Part shown: positions 48,021-58,034 of the stretch, piece after piece
Numbering within the stretch: position 1 is the first letter of the stretch
Layout of the letters: each line of letters begins with the position of its first letter
Assembly: GCA_029237695.1 (NCBI GenBank)
Contig: CM055271.1
Span: 84,918,208 to 84,982,207, forward strand
DNA: 64,000 nt
Source: Conchocele bisecta
Lineage: Eukaryota; Mollusca; Bivalvia; Lucinida; Thyasiridae
Direction of reading: 5' to 3'
Translations under genes and position numbers: made by a program
Notes under the pieces: generated by a model
The model's database searches: none
Told to the model about the DNA's origin: nothing
What the model saw: only the letters and a program-made list of their open reading frames with translations

Positions 48021-48269
48021 TTAACCCTTAGCCCGCTACTCACAACAATTGTCATCTGCTGTTGCTTTTATATCTTGCCTTATTTCTCAATAAAAACATG
48101 GTTTGACAGCACTTCAGAATCATTGCCAATGGAAATTATTCTGAAGTGCTGTCAATGCATGTTGTAAATTATTATAAAGTGCGGTCAAAGTATGTTTTTG
48201 ATGATAAAAATGGAAAATATGAAATAAACAGCAAACGACAAAAATATAAGATAGCGGTGTAGGGGTTAA
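48021..48269 (+). mobile_element. TTAACCCTTAGACCGC MITE, copy 3
   Basis: Complete copy with TTAA at both ends. It serves as the family reference in this window. Confidence 0.75.
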
Positions 48270-48278
48270 TGTGGCGAT

Positions 48279-48541
48279 TTTATCCCGTCAACACAGAGCG
48301 TATGTGCCGTGAAACACGGTGCCCTGAAACATTTTTGATATCCAGTCAATACTATTTTTGCATTTTACAGCAATTTGTAGGTGTTGACGGGATAAATAGA
48401 ATAGTAGGTTAGTGCCGTGAATGGGAAAAAATATCTGGCGCGGCACAGAAACGGGATGTGCTCGGCAGAGCCTCGCCCGTCCCGTTTCCTGAGCCTTGCC
48501 AGATATTTTTTCTCATTCACGGCACTAACCTACTATTCTCT
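48279..48541 (+). mobile_element. TATCCCGTCAACAC double-hairpin repeat, copy 4
   Basis: Both modules complete, in the intron before exon 4. Confidence 0.75.
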
Positions 48542-48649
48542 ATATATTGTGGTGCAAGTCTGTGATTAATTGTGACCTTGCGGGAAGAAATGGGTCTTAT
48601 AACCTTTGTGACTAGTGTACATTCTGATCTGGGTCGGGTGTTATTATGG

Positions 48650-48848
48650 TTAACCCGTAGCCCGCTACTCAGAACAATTGTCGTCTGCTGTTGCTTTTGT
48701 ATCTTTCCTTATTTCTCAATAAAAACATGGTTTGACAGCACTTCAGAATCATTTCCATTCTGAAGTGGCGTCAAAGAATGTTGTAAATTATTCTAAAGTG
48801 CTGTCAAAGCATGTTTTTGATGATAAAAATGGAAAATAGAAAAAAAGA
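48650..48848 (+). mobile_element. TTAA-type MITE truncated at the exon 4 acceptor
   Basis: Begins TTAACCCGTAGCCCGCTACTC and follows the family consensus to gaaaatagaaa. It then passes into the pyrimidine tract and AG of exon 4. The last ~45 bp and right TTAA are missing. Confidence 0.7.
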
Positions 48849-48860
48849 TTTTTGTTCCAG

Positions 48861-49069
48861 GTGTGACAATGATGAGAAGAGTGCCCGCGAGTCGCTGGTG
48901 TCCATCGGCTATAAGGCCCAGTACCCCGCCACCCACCAGAGCTCGTCGCGAACTACGTCCCCCGCCCGCCGCCCCTCCCCCGCCCGCACACCCTCGCCAG
49001 CTCCGGTCGTCTCTCCCAAGAAGACTTCACCCGCAAAGCCGAAACTCACAGCGATGGAGAAAAAGAAAT
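48861..49069 (+). CDS. Exon 4: end of CUE-like domain 2 and Ser/Pro linker, residues 133-203
   Basis: The acceptor is TTTTTGTTCCAG|GTGTGAC. The frame completes the split Ala codon and reads CDNDEKSARESLVSIGY (134-150), closing CUE 2 in parallel with domain 1. A basic, Pro/Ser-rich linker follows (SPARRPSPARTPSPAP...), then KLTAMEKKK. The only donor that fits exon 5 is AAAT|GTACCG (phase 1), a weak site that reaches into transposon-like sequence. The high GC linker looks like an unstructured, possibly phosphorylated segment (inference). The acceptor side abuts a truncated TTAA-type MITE. Confidence 0.75.
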
Positions 49070-49291
49070 GTACCGTATTTATTCTAATAGTAGTCCCCCT
49101 CTCTAATAGTAGCCCCCCTCCCATATTTGCATTCTAAATATGTTATTTTCACATACAAAAGCCATTTAAACAGCGATGGAGAAAAAGAAATGTACCATAT
49201 TTATTATAATAGTAGCCCTCTAATAGTAGCCCCCCTCCCATATTTGCATTCTAAATATGTGATTTTCATGTACAAAAGCCATTTAAATGGC
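49048..49291 (+). repeat. 122-bp tandem duplication across the exon 4 donor
   Basis: The string acagcgatggagaaaaagaa plus atgtacc occurs at 49048 (end of exon 4 and donor) and again at 49170. About 100 bp of similar sequence (tttattctaatagtag, tatttgcattctaaatatg, tacaaaagccatttaaa) follows each. The second donor reads ATGTACCAT. Exon 4 could in principle be spliced from either donor, but using the second would read the first repeat unit, which has an in-frame stop. Confidence 0.75.
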
Positions 49292-49384
49292 TTTTGTATG
49301 TGAAAATAACATGTTGATCCTATTTTCAAAGTTTTGATCCCCACGAATTGCATAGCCTCGGGGGCGTTTATTAGAATAAATACG
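49072..49384. mobile_element. MITE overlapping the exon 4 donor
   Basis: Ends CGTATTTATTCTAATAGTAG and GGGGGCGTTTATTAGAATAA-ATACG, with an inner palindrome around aaaagccatttaaatggctt. Its left part is included in the 122-bp tandem duplication. Confidence 0.6.
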
Positions 49385-49436
49385 TTCTGTGTCTTAGTTT
49401 AGCTCCGATTCACTGTAGTTTGTCATTAGGATCCCA

Positions 49437-49670
49437 TTAACCCTTACACCCCTAAGTAATTGGAATGGATTTTGATATGTTAATTTTGGACCAATCCAAT
49501 CGTCACAAAATGATTTTCAGACTAGTCCATTTATGAAAAGGGGGTGTTTCTATTTTCAAAAATATGAAAATTACTTGCAAAAAAGTGAAGATCTGGATGA
49601 GACGGCTCGTCACGAGCCGGCTCATCTGGATCTACACTATTTGCCAATACCACTATACAGGAGTGGGTGG
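49437..49670 (+). mobile_element. TTAACCC MITE, copy 2 (right end lost)
   Basis: TTAACCCTTACACCCCTAAG through the gatctggatgagacggctcg hairpin, then broken. Confidence 0.65.
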
Positions 49671-50036
49671 CAGGTGGGAGTATGCGACGGGTAATTCAAC
49701 GATCATCTTTCATCCTTACTGAATTCCGACTGGAGACCTAGTTTGGCCCTCACATACGTCTTTGGCATTTTGTATGTGACAGTTGAATCTGGTTATACCC
49801 CTTATATGAGTATTACGATTATTAGTAATCCTGTTTTAGGGGAAGGGGCCAAGTGACTTGGCATGGTATGGTTATTTTAATTTCAGGGCGGAATATATTT
49901 TGTCTCAATGTAAATATTCCGTTCTGATTTTGGGATTTTCCCCCCAGTGCAACAGGTTAATGGGATCGAACCCATTTGCATGGCCTTACTGGACCTTAGC
50001 TGTTGATAGGCCATTAAACGTCAATAAACAAACTGA
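49665..50036 (+). mobile_element. SINE copy 4
   Basis: The head ggtgggagtatgcgacgggt is present. The tail is ccttagctgttgataggcca ttaaacg. Confidence 0.55.
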
Positions 50037-50317
50037 AACCTAAGAAAACGTTTGAAAATCGATGCACAATTTCCGAATTTAGAAAAATTTCCCCATGTTA
50101 TCCCCATAGACATATTCACTGTGTGAAGATGTATATGGGGATTTGACCTGCGGAACTTGTTTTTTCGCAATAAAATTTGAACCATATTTCACGAAATAAA
50201 AAGAATGCTCATTCTTAAAGTTTGCTATAATTTAATATTATCCAAAAAAACAATATTGGTTTTGCATAGTTTGTATAGCCGTAAAATTTGGGCAAACAGA
50301 CAGTAGTGTATGTACAG

Positions 50318-50361
50318 TCGAGCAGAAGGTAAAGTCCAAGTTCAAGGGTATGGACGATTCC
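50318..50361 (+). pseudogene. Partial duplicate of exon 5 with its own acceptor
   Basis: TATGTACAG at 50309-50317 is followed by about 44 bases closely matching the start of exon 5, reading EQKVKSKFKGMDDS. Exon 5 itself reads EQKVKAQFKGTDDS. The two lie in the same frame (GAG at 50320 and 50554, 234 bp apart) with no stop between. Splicing at 50317 would therefore add 78 codons. The intervening sequence includes a clam-type dispersed repeat (about 50440-50525). It may be a decayed duplicate or a rarely used alternative acceptor. Confidence 0.6.
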
Positions 50362-50551
50362 TGTCAAGCCCATCAATATGGCTCAAATGGCCTCAATGTG
50401 TGTCTAGGGATGATAATAACAATGCCTTTGTTCATGGAATGGCGAACAGTGCAGATCCTGATCAGACTGCGGATGCACAGGCTGATCTGGATCTACACTG
50501 GTCGCAAAACCCATAAGCCCCATTTCTCCAGTCACAGCCGTATATTTACAG

Positions 50552-50672
50552 TTGAGCAGAAGGTGAAGGCCCAGTTTAAGGGTACTGATGACTCGGTGAT
50601 CCAGATGGCGTGTGAGGTCTGTAACTATGACGACTCCAGGGTCAAGGCCGTTATGGAACGAATGATTGAGGG
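50552..50672 (+). CDS. Exon 5: third UBA/CUE-like segment, residues 203-243
   Basis: The acceptor is TATATTTACAG|TTGAGC and the donor GAGGG|GTATGT (phase 2). The frame reads EQKVKAQFKGTDDSVIQMAC and then EVCNYDDSRVKAVMERMIE. The layout (F-K-G-T in place of MFP, SVIQMACEVCNYDDSRVKAVMERMI) follows the helix pattern of CUE/UBA domains: hydrophobic helix 1, D-V-I, a polar gap, then a hydrophobic helix 3. It is more divergent than the first two, so the domain call is tentative though the exon is firm. A partial copy of its 5' part lies 234 bp upstream in the same frame. Confidence 0.75.
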
Positions 50673-50854
50673 GTATGTACAGCTATAACTGGGGCTTACT
50701 GTAATAATTTGGACACCATTTGTTTTGGGAATCCACTGTGAAATAGGGGTCTAAAATACCAAATTTATATCCAAATACATAATTACTGTGACAAACCAGT
50801 ACAACCATACTACTCCTAAATATTGGGACACTCTTTTTTGTAGGAAACCATATA

Positions 50855-51400
50855 TTTATCTCTCTCCCATATATGGGGAGACATATTGTTTTTGGCATGG
50901 TTGTTCATCCGTCCCGTCACAAAATTTGTGTCGCTCATTTCTCCAAAAGTAGTTGAGTGAGTCGCGAAATCTTTCAGGAATATTTGTCATCGTCTGAAAT
51001 TGCGCACCTTTAGATGTGGATTCATCCAGTGTTCGCAGAGTTATGGCCCTTGATTTAGTTAAATGTGGCGTTTTTCAACTTATGTCGCACATAACTGAAA
51101 AACTAAGTGAGCTACAGTCATGAAACCATATAGAAATGTTTATCAACAAGTGGAGTTGTGTAACTGGTGATTTTGATGCAGATTCATAGAGTATGGGCGG
51201 AGTTATGGCCCTTGACTTAGTGAAAATTGCTGATTTTTAACTTGTGTTGCCGGTAACTCAAAAAGTATTTGTTTGTCACTATGTGAAGTTGTGCACCTGG
51301 TGTTTCTGATGTGGATTCATCTAGTATTGGCAGAGTTATGGCCTTTGACAAGAGTCAATTGCATATGTCTCTTTTTATTTTATTATCTCCCAATATACAG
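50855..51400 (+). mobile_element. TCTCCCATATATGGGGAGA-type Helitron-like element
   Basis: 5' hairpin CTCCCATATATGGGGAG, a short catccgtcccgtc stretch, then about four units (gtggattcatccagtgttcg, gcagagttatggcccttga). The 3' end is not well defined. Confidence 0.55.
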
Positions 51401-51471
51401 CTAACTTAAGCAGAAAAATCAAGGTAGCTACATGTATGCTGTTGTTGCCTTAAATTCTACTTTCTAAGGTT

Positions 51472-53282
51472 CAGTAGCCTATTTCACCAACATTGCAAAG
51501 TATACTTATCTAGCAAAGTATACTTTGAGGGAGAAATTTTAAATTTAAGGATAAATTTATTAATTTTTAGCCAGGTTTTTTGAAAAAAAATCCAGGCTAT
51601 TGGATTGGCGAAAGCCGGGCGGGCGGGCGCGGGCGGCGGGCGGCGTCCACAATCAATGTTAAGTTTTCGTGTTTGAGTCCATTTCTTTGTTACTGTACCA
51701 CCTAGGACCACCAAACTTCCACAGCTTCATAATCAAGGGGTGCCCACCACATATCACTATCCAACATGTTACTTTTTTTTTAACTTGACCCATTTTTTCC
51801 GCGCAGTCGACTTAGCCATTTTCAATGTTAAGTTTTCGCGTTTTCAATGTTAAGTTTTCGTGTTTAAGTCCATTTCTTTGGTACTGTACCACCTAGGACC
51901 ACCAAACTTTCACAGCTTCATAATCAAGGGGTGCCCACCATATATCACTATCCAACATGTTACTTTTTTTTTAACTTCACCCATTTTTTCCGCGCAGTCG
52001 ACTTAGCCATTTTCAATGTTAACTTTTCGCGTTTACAATGTTAAGTTTTCGTGTTTATGTCCATTTCTTTGTTACTGTACCACCTAGGATCACCAAACTT
52101 TCACAGCTTCATAACCAAGGGATGCCTACCACATACAGCTATCCAACATGTGACCATTTTTTTACCGTCACCTATTATTTCTACGTAATTGACTTAGCAA
52201 TTTTCAACGTTAACTTTTTAACGTACGTCTGGGTAAATTTTTTGGTTAAAACTTTTTCGTTATACTATATCTCTGCAACTGCTTCGCCCATTACCTTGAA
52301 ACTTCACATGGGTGTTTATCATCATCCATATTTTCATTCTAATCCCCAACCGTGCGGCCCCTGTGCGCAATGTCAAGGTCAAATTACTTTGAATTTATTT
52401 GTTAAAGTTTTTTCGTGTACTACATCTCTGCAACTGCTTCACCCATTACCTTCAAACTTCACATGGGTGTTTATCATCATCCATATTTTCATTCTAATCC
52501 CCAACCGTGCGGCCCCTGTGCGCAATGTCAAGGTCAAATTACTTTGAATTTATTTGTTAAAGTTTTTTCGTGTACTACATCTCTGCAACTGCTTCACCCA
52601 TTACCTTCAAACTTCACATGGGTGTTTATCATCATCCATATTTTCATTCTAATCCCCAACCGTGCGGCCCCTGTGCGCAATGTCAAGGTCAAATTACTTT
52701 GAATTTATTTGTTAAAGTTTTTTTGTGTACTATATCTCTGCAACTGCTTCACCCATTACCTTCATACTTCACATGGGTGTTTATCATCATTGTCGCACCC
52801 GCTTGCGGAAAGCGCGATGTCGTCGGCATTTTGGCATACGTCCGTCCGTCCGTCCGTTCGTCCGTCCGTCCGTACGTCCGTGTGTCCGGTTAAAGTTTTT
52901 TCGTTAAAGTTTTTCCATCTACTATATCTATTTTTTTAGTGTCCATGCCTCGCCCCAAGGCGCGACATGCAGGCCACGGCCATCTAGTCTACAAAAAGTT
53001 GGTAAAATTATGTTATCCAAGTGTCCATGCTTAGAAAAAAACTGGCCTTCGTGGCCTTGTTTCTTGTTATTATACTGAATTTATTACATTATCACAGCCA
53101 TTTTGGCTGTGATAATGTAATAAATTCAGTATAATAATAATTCTGCATCCTTTTAATCATAAAATATATGCAGTCGTTAGTTCTATATGACATAATGCAT
53201 TTTGGGAAAAATAAATGATTACTCCCTCAACGTATACTTTGCTAGAAAAGTATACTTTGCAATGTTGGTGAAATAGGCTACA
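51472..53282. mobile_element. CAGTAGCC MITE, copy 7, split by a Helitron-like element
   Basis: Left part 51472-51568 and right part 53066-53282 rejoin to a standard copy. The insert is the AGCCAGG-family element. Confidence 0.75.
51569..53065 (+). mobile_element. AGCCAGG-family Helitron-like element, copy 6
   Basis: Complete element with 5' hairpin, three 190-bp units, four 149-155-bp units, (CCGT)n at about 52840-52885 and the 3' terminus CTTG|TT. It splits a hAT-style MITE (51472-51568 and 53066-53282). The flanks rejoin within a run of T with two extra T, fitting T|T insertion. Confidence 0.75.
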
Positions 53283-53798
53283 GATAACATGCAGTAGTGC
53301 TGTGGGGGAGACATATGTTTTTGTCTGAAAAACAACCCTCTACTGTCTGTTTCACGAAAGCTGCCCAAATTTTGCGGCCATATAAACAATTCAAAAACAA
53401 TATTTGTGTTTGATAATATTAAATTAAAGGAAAATTTAAGAATGAGCCTTCTTTTTATTTCATGAAATTTTGTCAAATATTGATTTTAGTGCGAAAAAAA
53501 TATTTCCCCATGTTAAATCCCCATAGACATCTTCACATGTCTATGGGGGTTTAACATGGGGAAATTTTTCAGAATTTCAGTAATCCTGGACCGATTTTCA
53601 AAATTTAACTTTTGTTTTCTCAGATCATTTCCAAGCTATCTAGCTAGGTTTCGGAGTCAATTTCCAAATTTTTTCGTTTTTTGACTCCTCCCACACTCCT
53701 CTACCTCTTTTTCCCCCATGTTAAAAATTCCCATAGAGAAATCAATGTTTCGTAATAAAACCAATAGTTATATTTGTCTTTCAGATTATTTAGTTTGT

Positions 53799-54294
53799 TA
53801 TGCCCCCAGTCGCATTAGAGCTGGAGGCATATATTGTTTGGACTGTGTGTCCGTGAGTCTGTCCGTCCATCCGTGTGTCCGGCACAAGAGTTCGCCGGAG
53901 TTTCTCAATTTTGTCATAACTTCTATATTCCATGAAGAATTACTTAAATATTTCAGCACAGTACACATGTGGACAAATGCCACATATATATGTTGCCTGT
54001 AATATGACCGTGGCCTTCGTAACTTTGATCTGTTTCCCACATTAAACATTTCACCAGAGTTTCTCAATTCTGTAATAATTTCTATATCCTTGAAGGATTA
54101 CTTTAATATTTCAATACATCATATTTGTGCACAAATGTCACACAATCATGATGCCCTTAATATGACCTTCTCCGTTTGACCTTTACAACTGTGCTTATGA
54201 ATAATTTTCACTTTTGGTTATTAAAGTAACTTTGCCACAGTTTCTCCAATCTGCCACCGGGGGCATTCGTGTACAGACAGGCCATATTTTCTTG
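53799..54294 (+). mobile_element. TATGCCCCC-family Helitron-like element
   Basis: The 5' hairpin ATGCCCCCAGTCGC...GCTGGAGGCAT, gtctgtccgtccatccgtg, and two to three units (gagtttctcaattttgtcat) lead to the 3' subterminal inverted copy GGGGGCAT and terminus TTTTCTTG|G. Confidence 0.7.
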
Positions 54295-54307
54295 GTACCA
54301 ATGCAGC

Positions 54308-54614
54308 TGCAGCCTATTTCACCAACATCGCAAAGTATACTTTCCTAGCAAAGTATACTTTGAGGGAGAAATTTTCAATTTTAGGATAAATTTATTAATT
54401 TTTATTATACTGAATTTATTACATTATCACAGCCAATTTGGCTGTGATAATGTAATAAATTCAGAATAATAATTCTCCATACTTTTAATCATGAAATATA
54501 TGCATTTGTTAGTTCTATATGAAATAATGCATTTCATGAAAAATAAATGATTACTCCCTCAAAGTATACTTTGCTAGAAAAGTATACTTTGCAATGTTGG
54601 TGAAATAGGCTACA
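54308..54614. mobile_element. CAGTAGCC MITE, copy 8
   Basis: Full hairpin and right end; left end reads GCAGCCTATTTCACC. Confidence 0.7.
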
Positions 54615-55210
54615 GGTGAGGAGATGGTAGAGAATGCATGCTATGACTCCTTAAGGATTCATATGTTAATGGCGAATCTTACAGATCCGGTGTATTAAGT
54701 TTGCTGTATTAAATTTATCGTTTACCCTAGTTTCTCGACCAATGAAAGAACGGCATTTCGTCTCAATTAATCGCATATTGAAACGTTTTCACCAATAAGT
54801 ATTAAAATCAATCGTTCATTAAATGTTCAGAGCTATATTTAGAACTGATTGTATTCCTTGTTGTCATCGGTTCAAGAGACGCAAAGCATATTACCGCCCA
54901 CACACGCGCTCCTTCGTGTCACACCACCAATCACATACTAGTATAGCGATTCAAAATCACTGTTAGGGGCGGAGCTTCGCTACTGGGCAGAGTAAACGAT
55001 AAGTATGTTATAGTTCACATATTGAATTTTTAATCAATTAATTTCTCGCTCGCTACAAAATTAACTTATTAAAAATCCACTATATGAAACTATAACTATT
55101 ACATCTTGTTCTAAAATTGAATAGGAGCCTTTTCTCTGGAATTACATCCTTTTGTGCATAGCTGCCATAATTGACACATCAAAGTTGACACAAAATTTCA
55201 GAGATCATAT
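54615..55210. other. Unassigned intron sequence between exons 5 and 6
   Basis: No exon-like frame. Moderately unique sequence. Confidence 0.5.
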
Positions 55211-55395
55211 GGGATGGGTTGCGGCCTAGGTGTTAGAACACCTGACATCCAATCCGGAGGTTGTGGTTTCAAACCATGCCATGGGCATCAAAAATAGTTT
55301 CATAGTACATGTATTTCCATTCCACTGATCTGTCGGATGAGACTGTGAACTATGGTCCCTATGGTAATTCACTAATAATGATTTATAAATAAGTC
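55211..55395 (+). mobile_element. tRNA-derived SINE before exon 6
   Basis: Head ggcctaggtgttagaacacc and gaggttgtggtttcaaacca (B-box like), then gtcggatgagactgtgaact, the conserved central part of a common molluscan SINE. A head fragment is also at 11113-11182. Confidence 0.55.
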
Positions 55396-55417
55396 CTGTT
55401 TTCCAATATGTCTTCAG

Positions 55418-55540
55418 GGAATCGCGGCCCAGCACGAGTAGAACACGATCCCCATCTCCCCGCCCTTCGATGTCCTCACCCACTCCAGCCTTCAGCCCAG
55501 GCAGCCTCGAACCTGTCGAGTTTGGATACGATGAACCAAG
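55418..55540 (+). CDS. Exon 6: Ser/Pro/Arg-rich region, residues 243-284
   Basis: The acceptor is ATATGTCTTCAG|GGAATC and the donor GAACCAAG|GTAACG (phase 2). The frame reads ESRPSTSRTRSPSPRPSMSS then PTPAFSPGSLEPVEFGYDEP. The composition (RTRSPSPRPS) suggests an intrinsically disordered segment with many possible phosphosites (inference). VEFGYDEP is less biased and may be a short linear motif. The last 11 coding bases and the donor recur many times in the following intron. A tRNA-derived SINE (55211-55395) ends just before the acceptor. Confidence 0.75.
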
Positions 55541-57290
55541 GTAACGTACAAGGAGTGAACAATAACATTCTGAATTTGTGCTGTATTTATATTTGTTAAT
55601 TGGAAATTTGTTAAATACCTTTGAATTTCATAATTGTGATGAACCAAGGTAACGTACGAGGGGTGATCAATACATTCCTAAATTGTGCCGTATTTATATT
55701 TGTAAATTGGAAATTTGTTAAATACCTTTGAATTTCATAATTGTGATGAACCAAGGTAACGTACGAGGGGTGATCAATACATTCCTAAATTGTGCCGTAT
55801 TTATATTTGTTAATTGGAAATTTGTTAAATACCTTTGAATTTCATAATTGTGATGAACCAAGGTAACGTACGAGGGGTGATCAATACATTCCTAAATTGT
55901 GCCGTATTTATATTTGTTAATTGGAAAGTTTGTTAAAATACCTTTGAATTTTCATAATTGTGATGAAACCAAGGTAACGTATCGAGTGGGGGTGTATTCA
56001 ATACATTCCTAAATTGTGGGCCGATTTATTTATTTTTTGTTAATTGGAAATTTAATTTTTAAAATTACCTTTGAAGAATTTCATAATTGTGATGAACCAA
56101 GGTAACGTACGAGGGGTGATCAATACATTCCTAAATTGTGCTGTATTTATATTTGTAATTACCATACTTAACTTGGAAATTGGTTAAAAACCTTGACATT
56201 TCATACTTTTGATGAACCAAATAACGTACGAGGGGCGATCACATTACTCTGTGCCAATGGAAGCATTTGTATTAATGCTCTCACGCTTGTTTGTAATCGT
56301 TGTAAAGTAAATAACTTTTATTATAGGAATGAATGGCCTTTTTGTGGAATTTATCGGGGTATAAACTTGGAAAAGACGCGGAATACTGGACGAAGGCCGG
56401 AAGGCCTCGTCCAGTATTGCCGCGACTTTTCCAAGTTTATATTCCCGATAAATTCCACAAAAAGGCCATTCATTCCTTATAATTCCAGCATTTGAAATAA
56501 ATTCATCAAGAAAATGTGTTTATTTTCCGTTTTCTTAAGAATTATTTTAACTGCGCCTCACGGTTACGGAAAGTAGTTCGGCATGGGAGTTTACTGGGAT
56601 ATAAATTTTGGACAGACACTTGCTACGGGCCAATCAAATGTTCGGAAATTGTGTAAATATTTTTGTGCTGGAATTATACTTGAATAAACTCAAAAATTGT
56701 GCTGTATGTATTTGTGCTGCATTAATTTATGTACATATCCTTGGTTAGATATGTTGAAATATAATACTTTTTGAATCAAGGTAATGTACAGGGGTGGTCA
56801 AGAAATGTCAGAAATTGTGCTGTATTTATATTTGTGCTGCAATAAAGTATGTACAACTCGATCTCTGTGTGATATCTTACCATGGTATTAAAGTACGAGG
56901 GGTCTACAATATGTTCAGAGAATTGAGCTGTGTTTCCTTTATTGATTTGTTTACATACATAACTCAAACTTGGTGAGATACTTTGAAATACATATATGAA
57001 CCAAAGTGCTGTGTTTCCTTTTGTTAATTTCCATACATAGCTTAGAAATTGGTGAGACACCTTAAAATTTCATATTTGTGATGAACCCAGGTAAAGTACG
57101 AGGGATGATAAATAAGTTCCATGAATTGTGCTGTATTTCCTTTATTAATTTATAAATTGGTGAGATACGTTGAAATACAATAAAAAAAATTAACCAAGGT
57201 GGAGTATGAGGGATGATTCATAAATACTGATAATGGTTCTGTAGCTCCTTTATCAATTTGCATACATGTACATAACTCAAATCTATATGT
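55530..57290 (+). repeat. Donor-containing tandem array after exon 6
   Basis: GATGAACCAAGGTAACGTAC, which is the last 11 coding bases of exon 6 plus its donor, starts at 55530. It recurs at 55638, 55745, 55852, 55962, 56091 and 56211. Decayed copies lie near 56771, 57078 and 57188. Units are 107-130 bp and share attcctaaattgtgccgtat and aatacctttgaatttcataa. A double-hairpin MITE interrupts the array at 56322-56677. Several copies keep a good AAG|GTAACG donor. Confidence 0.8.
56322..56677 (-). mobile_element. Double-hairpin MITE, copy 5
   Basis: Reverse orientation, inserted in the donor-containing array after exon 6. Confidence 0.75.
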
Positions 57291-57408
57291 TGCAATGTGT
57301 ATGATCACGTAATACTAACAACAACAACAAGTACTGAAATTTCCAGAATCCATATGATTCAAAGTACGTATTCTTTTATAGTGTCCTTATTACGTAATGG
57401 ATTTTGAT

Positions 57409-57611
57409 GAAATATGGCGCATCAGACGCGTCTTGTTAAGCTGCATTTGGTGGTCTCTGTATTTCTGGCCAAACTTCTGTCGTTTTTGCGAAGAATCGAT
57501 TTCCGTGTCAGGGGACACGGAAATCGATTCTTCGCAAAAACGACATAAGTCTGTTCCAAACTCCCTGGACCACCAAATGCAGCTCATGAAGACGCGTTTG
57601 CTGTGCCATAT
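57409..57611. repeat. 200-bp imperfect palindrome
   Basis: The arms carry aaatatggcgcatcagacgc and its relatives. The inner 66 bp (57478-57543) is a near-perfect hairpin of gtcgtttttgcgaagaatcg and atttccgtgtc. No other copy was seen in this window. Confidence 0.65.
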
Positions 57612-57872
57612 TTCGTTTCATATTAAGGAAAATATAAAATAATACTTTCAAGATTTCAACACTTTCAGCCACTGTTGTTGTTGTTATAACCACATGATCA
57701 TGCACCTTGTGTTGGCTGCTGGCTAAATAAGATACCTTACGGCATGTCTGCCAATTATAAATCCTGACCATGCTTCACGTTCACACAGCTGGGTAAGAAT
57801 CTTCTTGCTGATGGCCGTCAGACTATTGTCATGATTGTGATTTTAGCATAGCGAAGAGCGTAGGACCTACCG

Positions 57873-58034
57873 CAATAACCCTAAATATTCGGACACAATT
57901 TGTTTTGGGAAACCCCTAAATAGGGGGTTCCCAAAACAAATTGTATCCTAATATAGTTTTATTGTGATAAACCATATATTTACACGTATTTCCCAGAATA
58001 AATGAGGACCAAATATTTAGGGTTATTACGGTGA
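57873..58034. repeat. CCCTAAATATTCGGACAC inverted repeat
   Basis: aataaccctaaatattcgga, cacaatttgttttgggaa, the inverted copy, and a terminal ttagggttattacgg. Related partial copies are at 1-95, 2395-2460, 47838-48020 and 50695-50840. Confidence 0.55.

Noticed and set aside
48909..49124. Minus-strand frame opposite exon 4
   Set aside because: Antisense of a GC-rich Ser/Pro coding segment, with no independent support.
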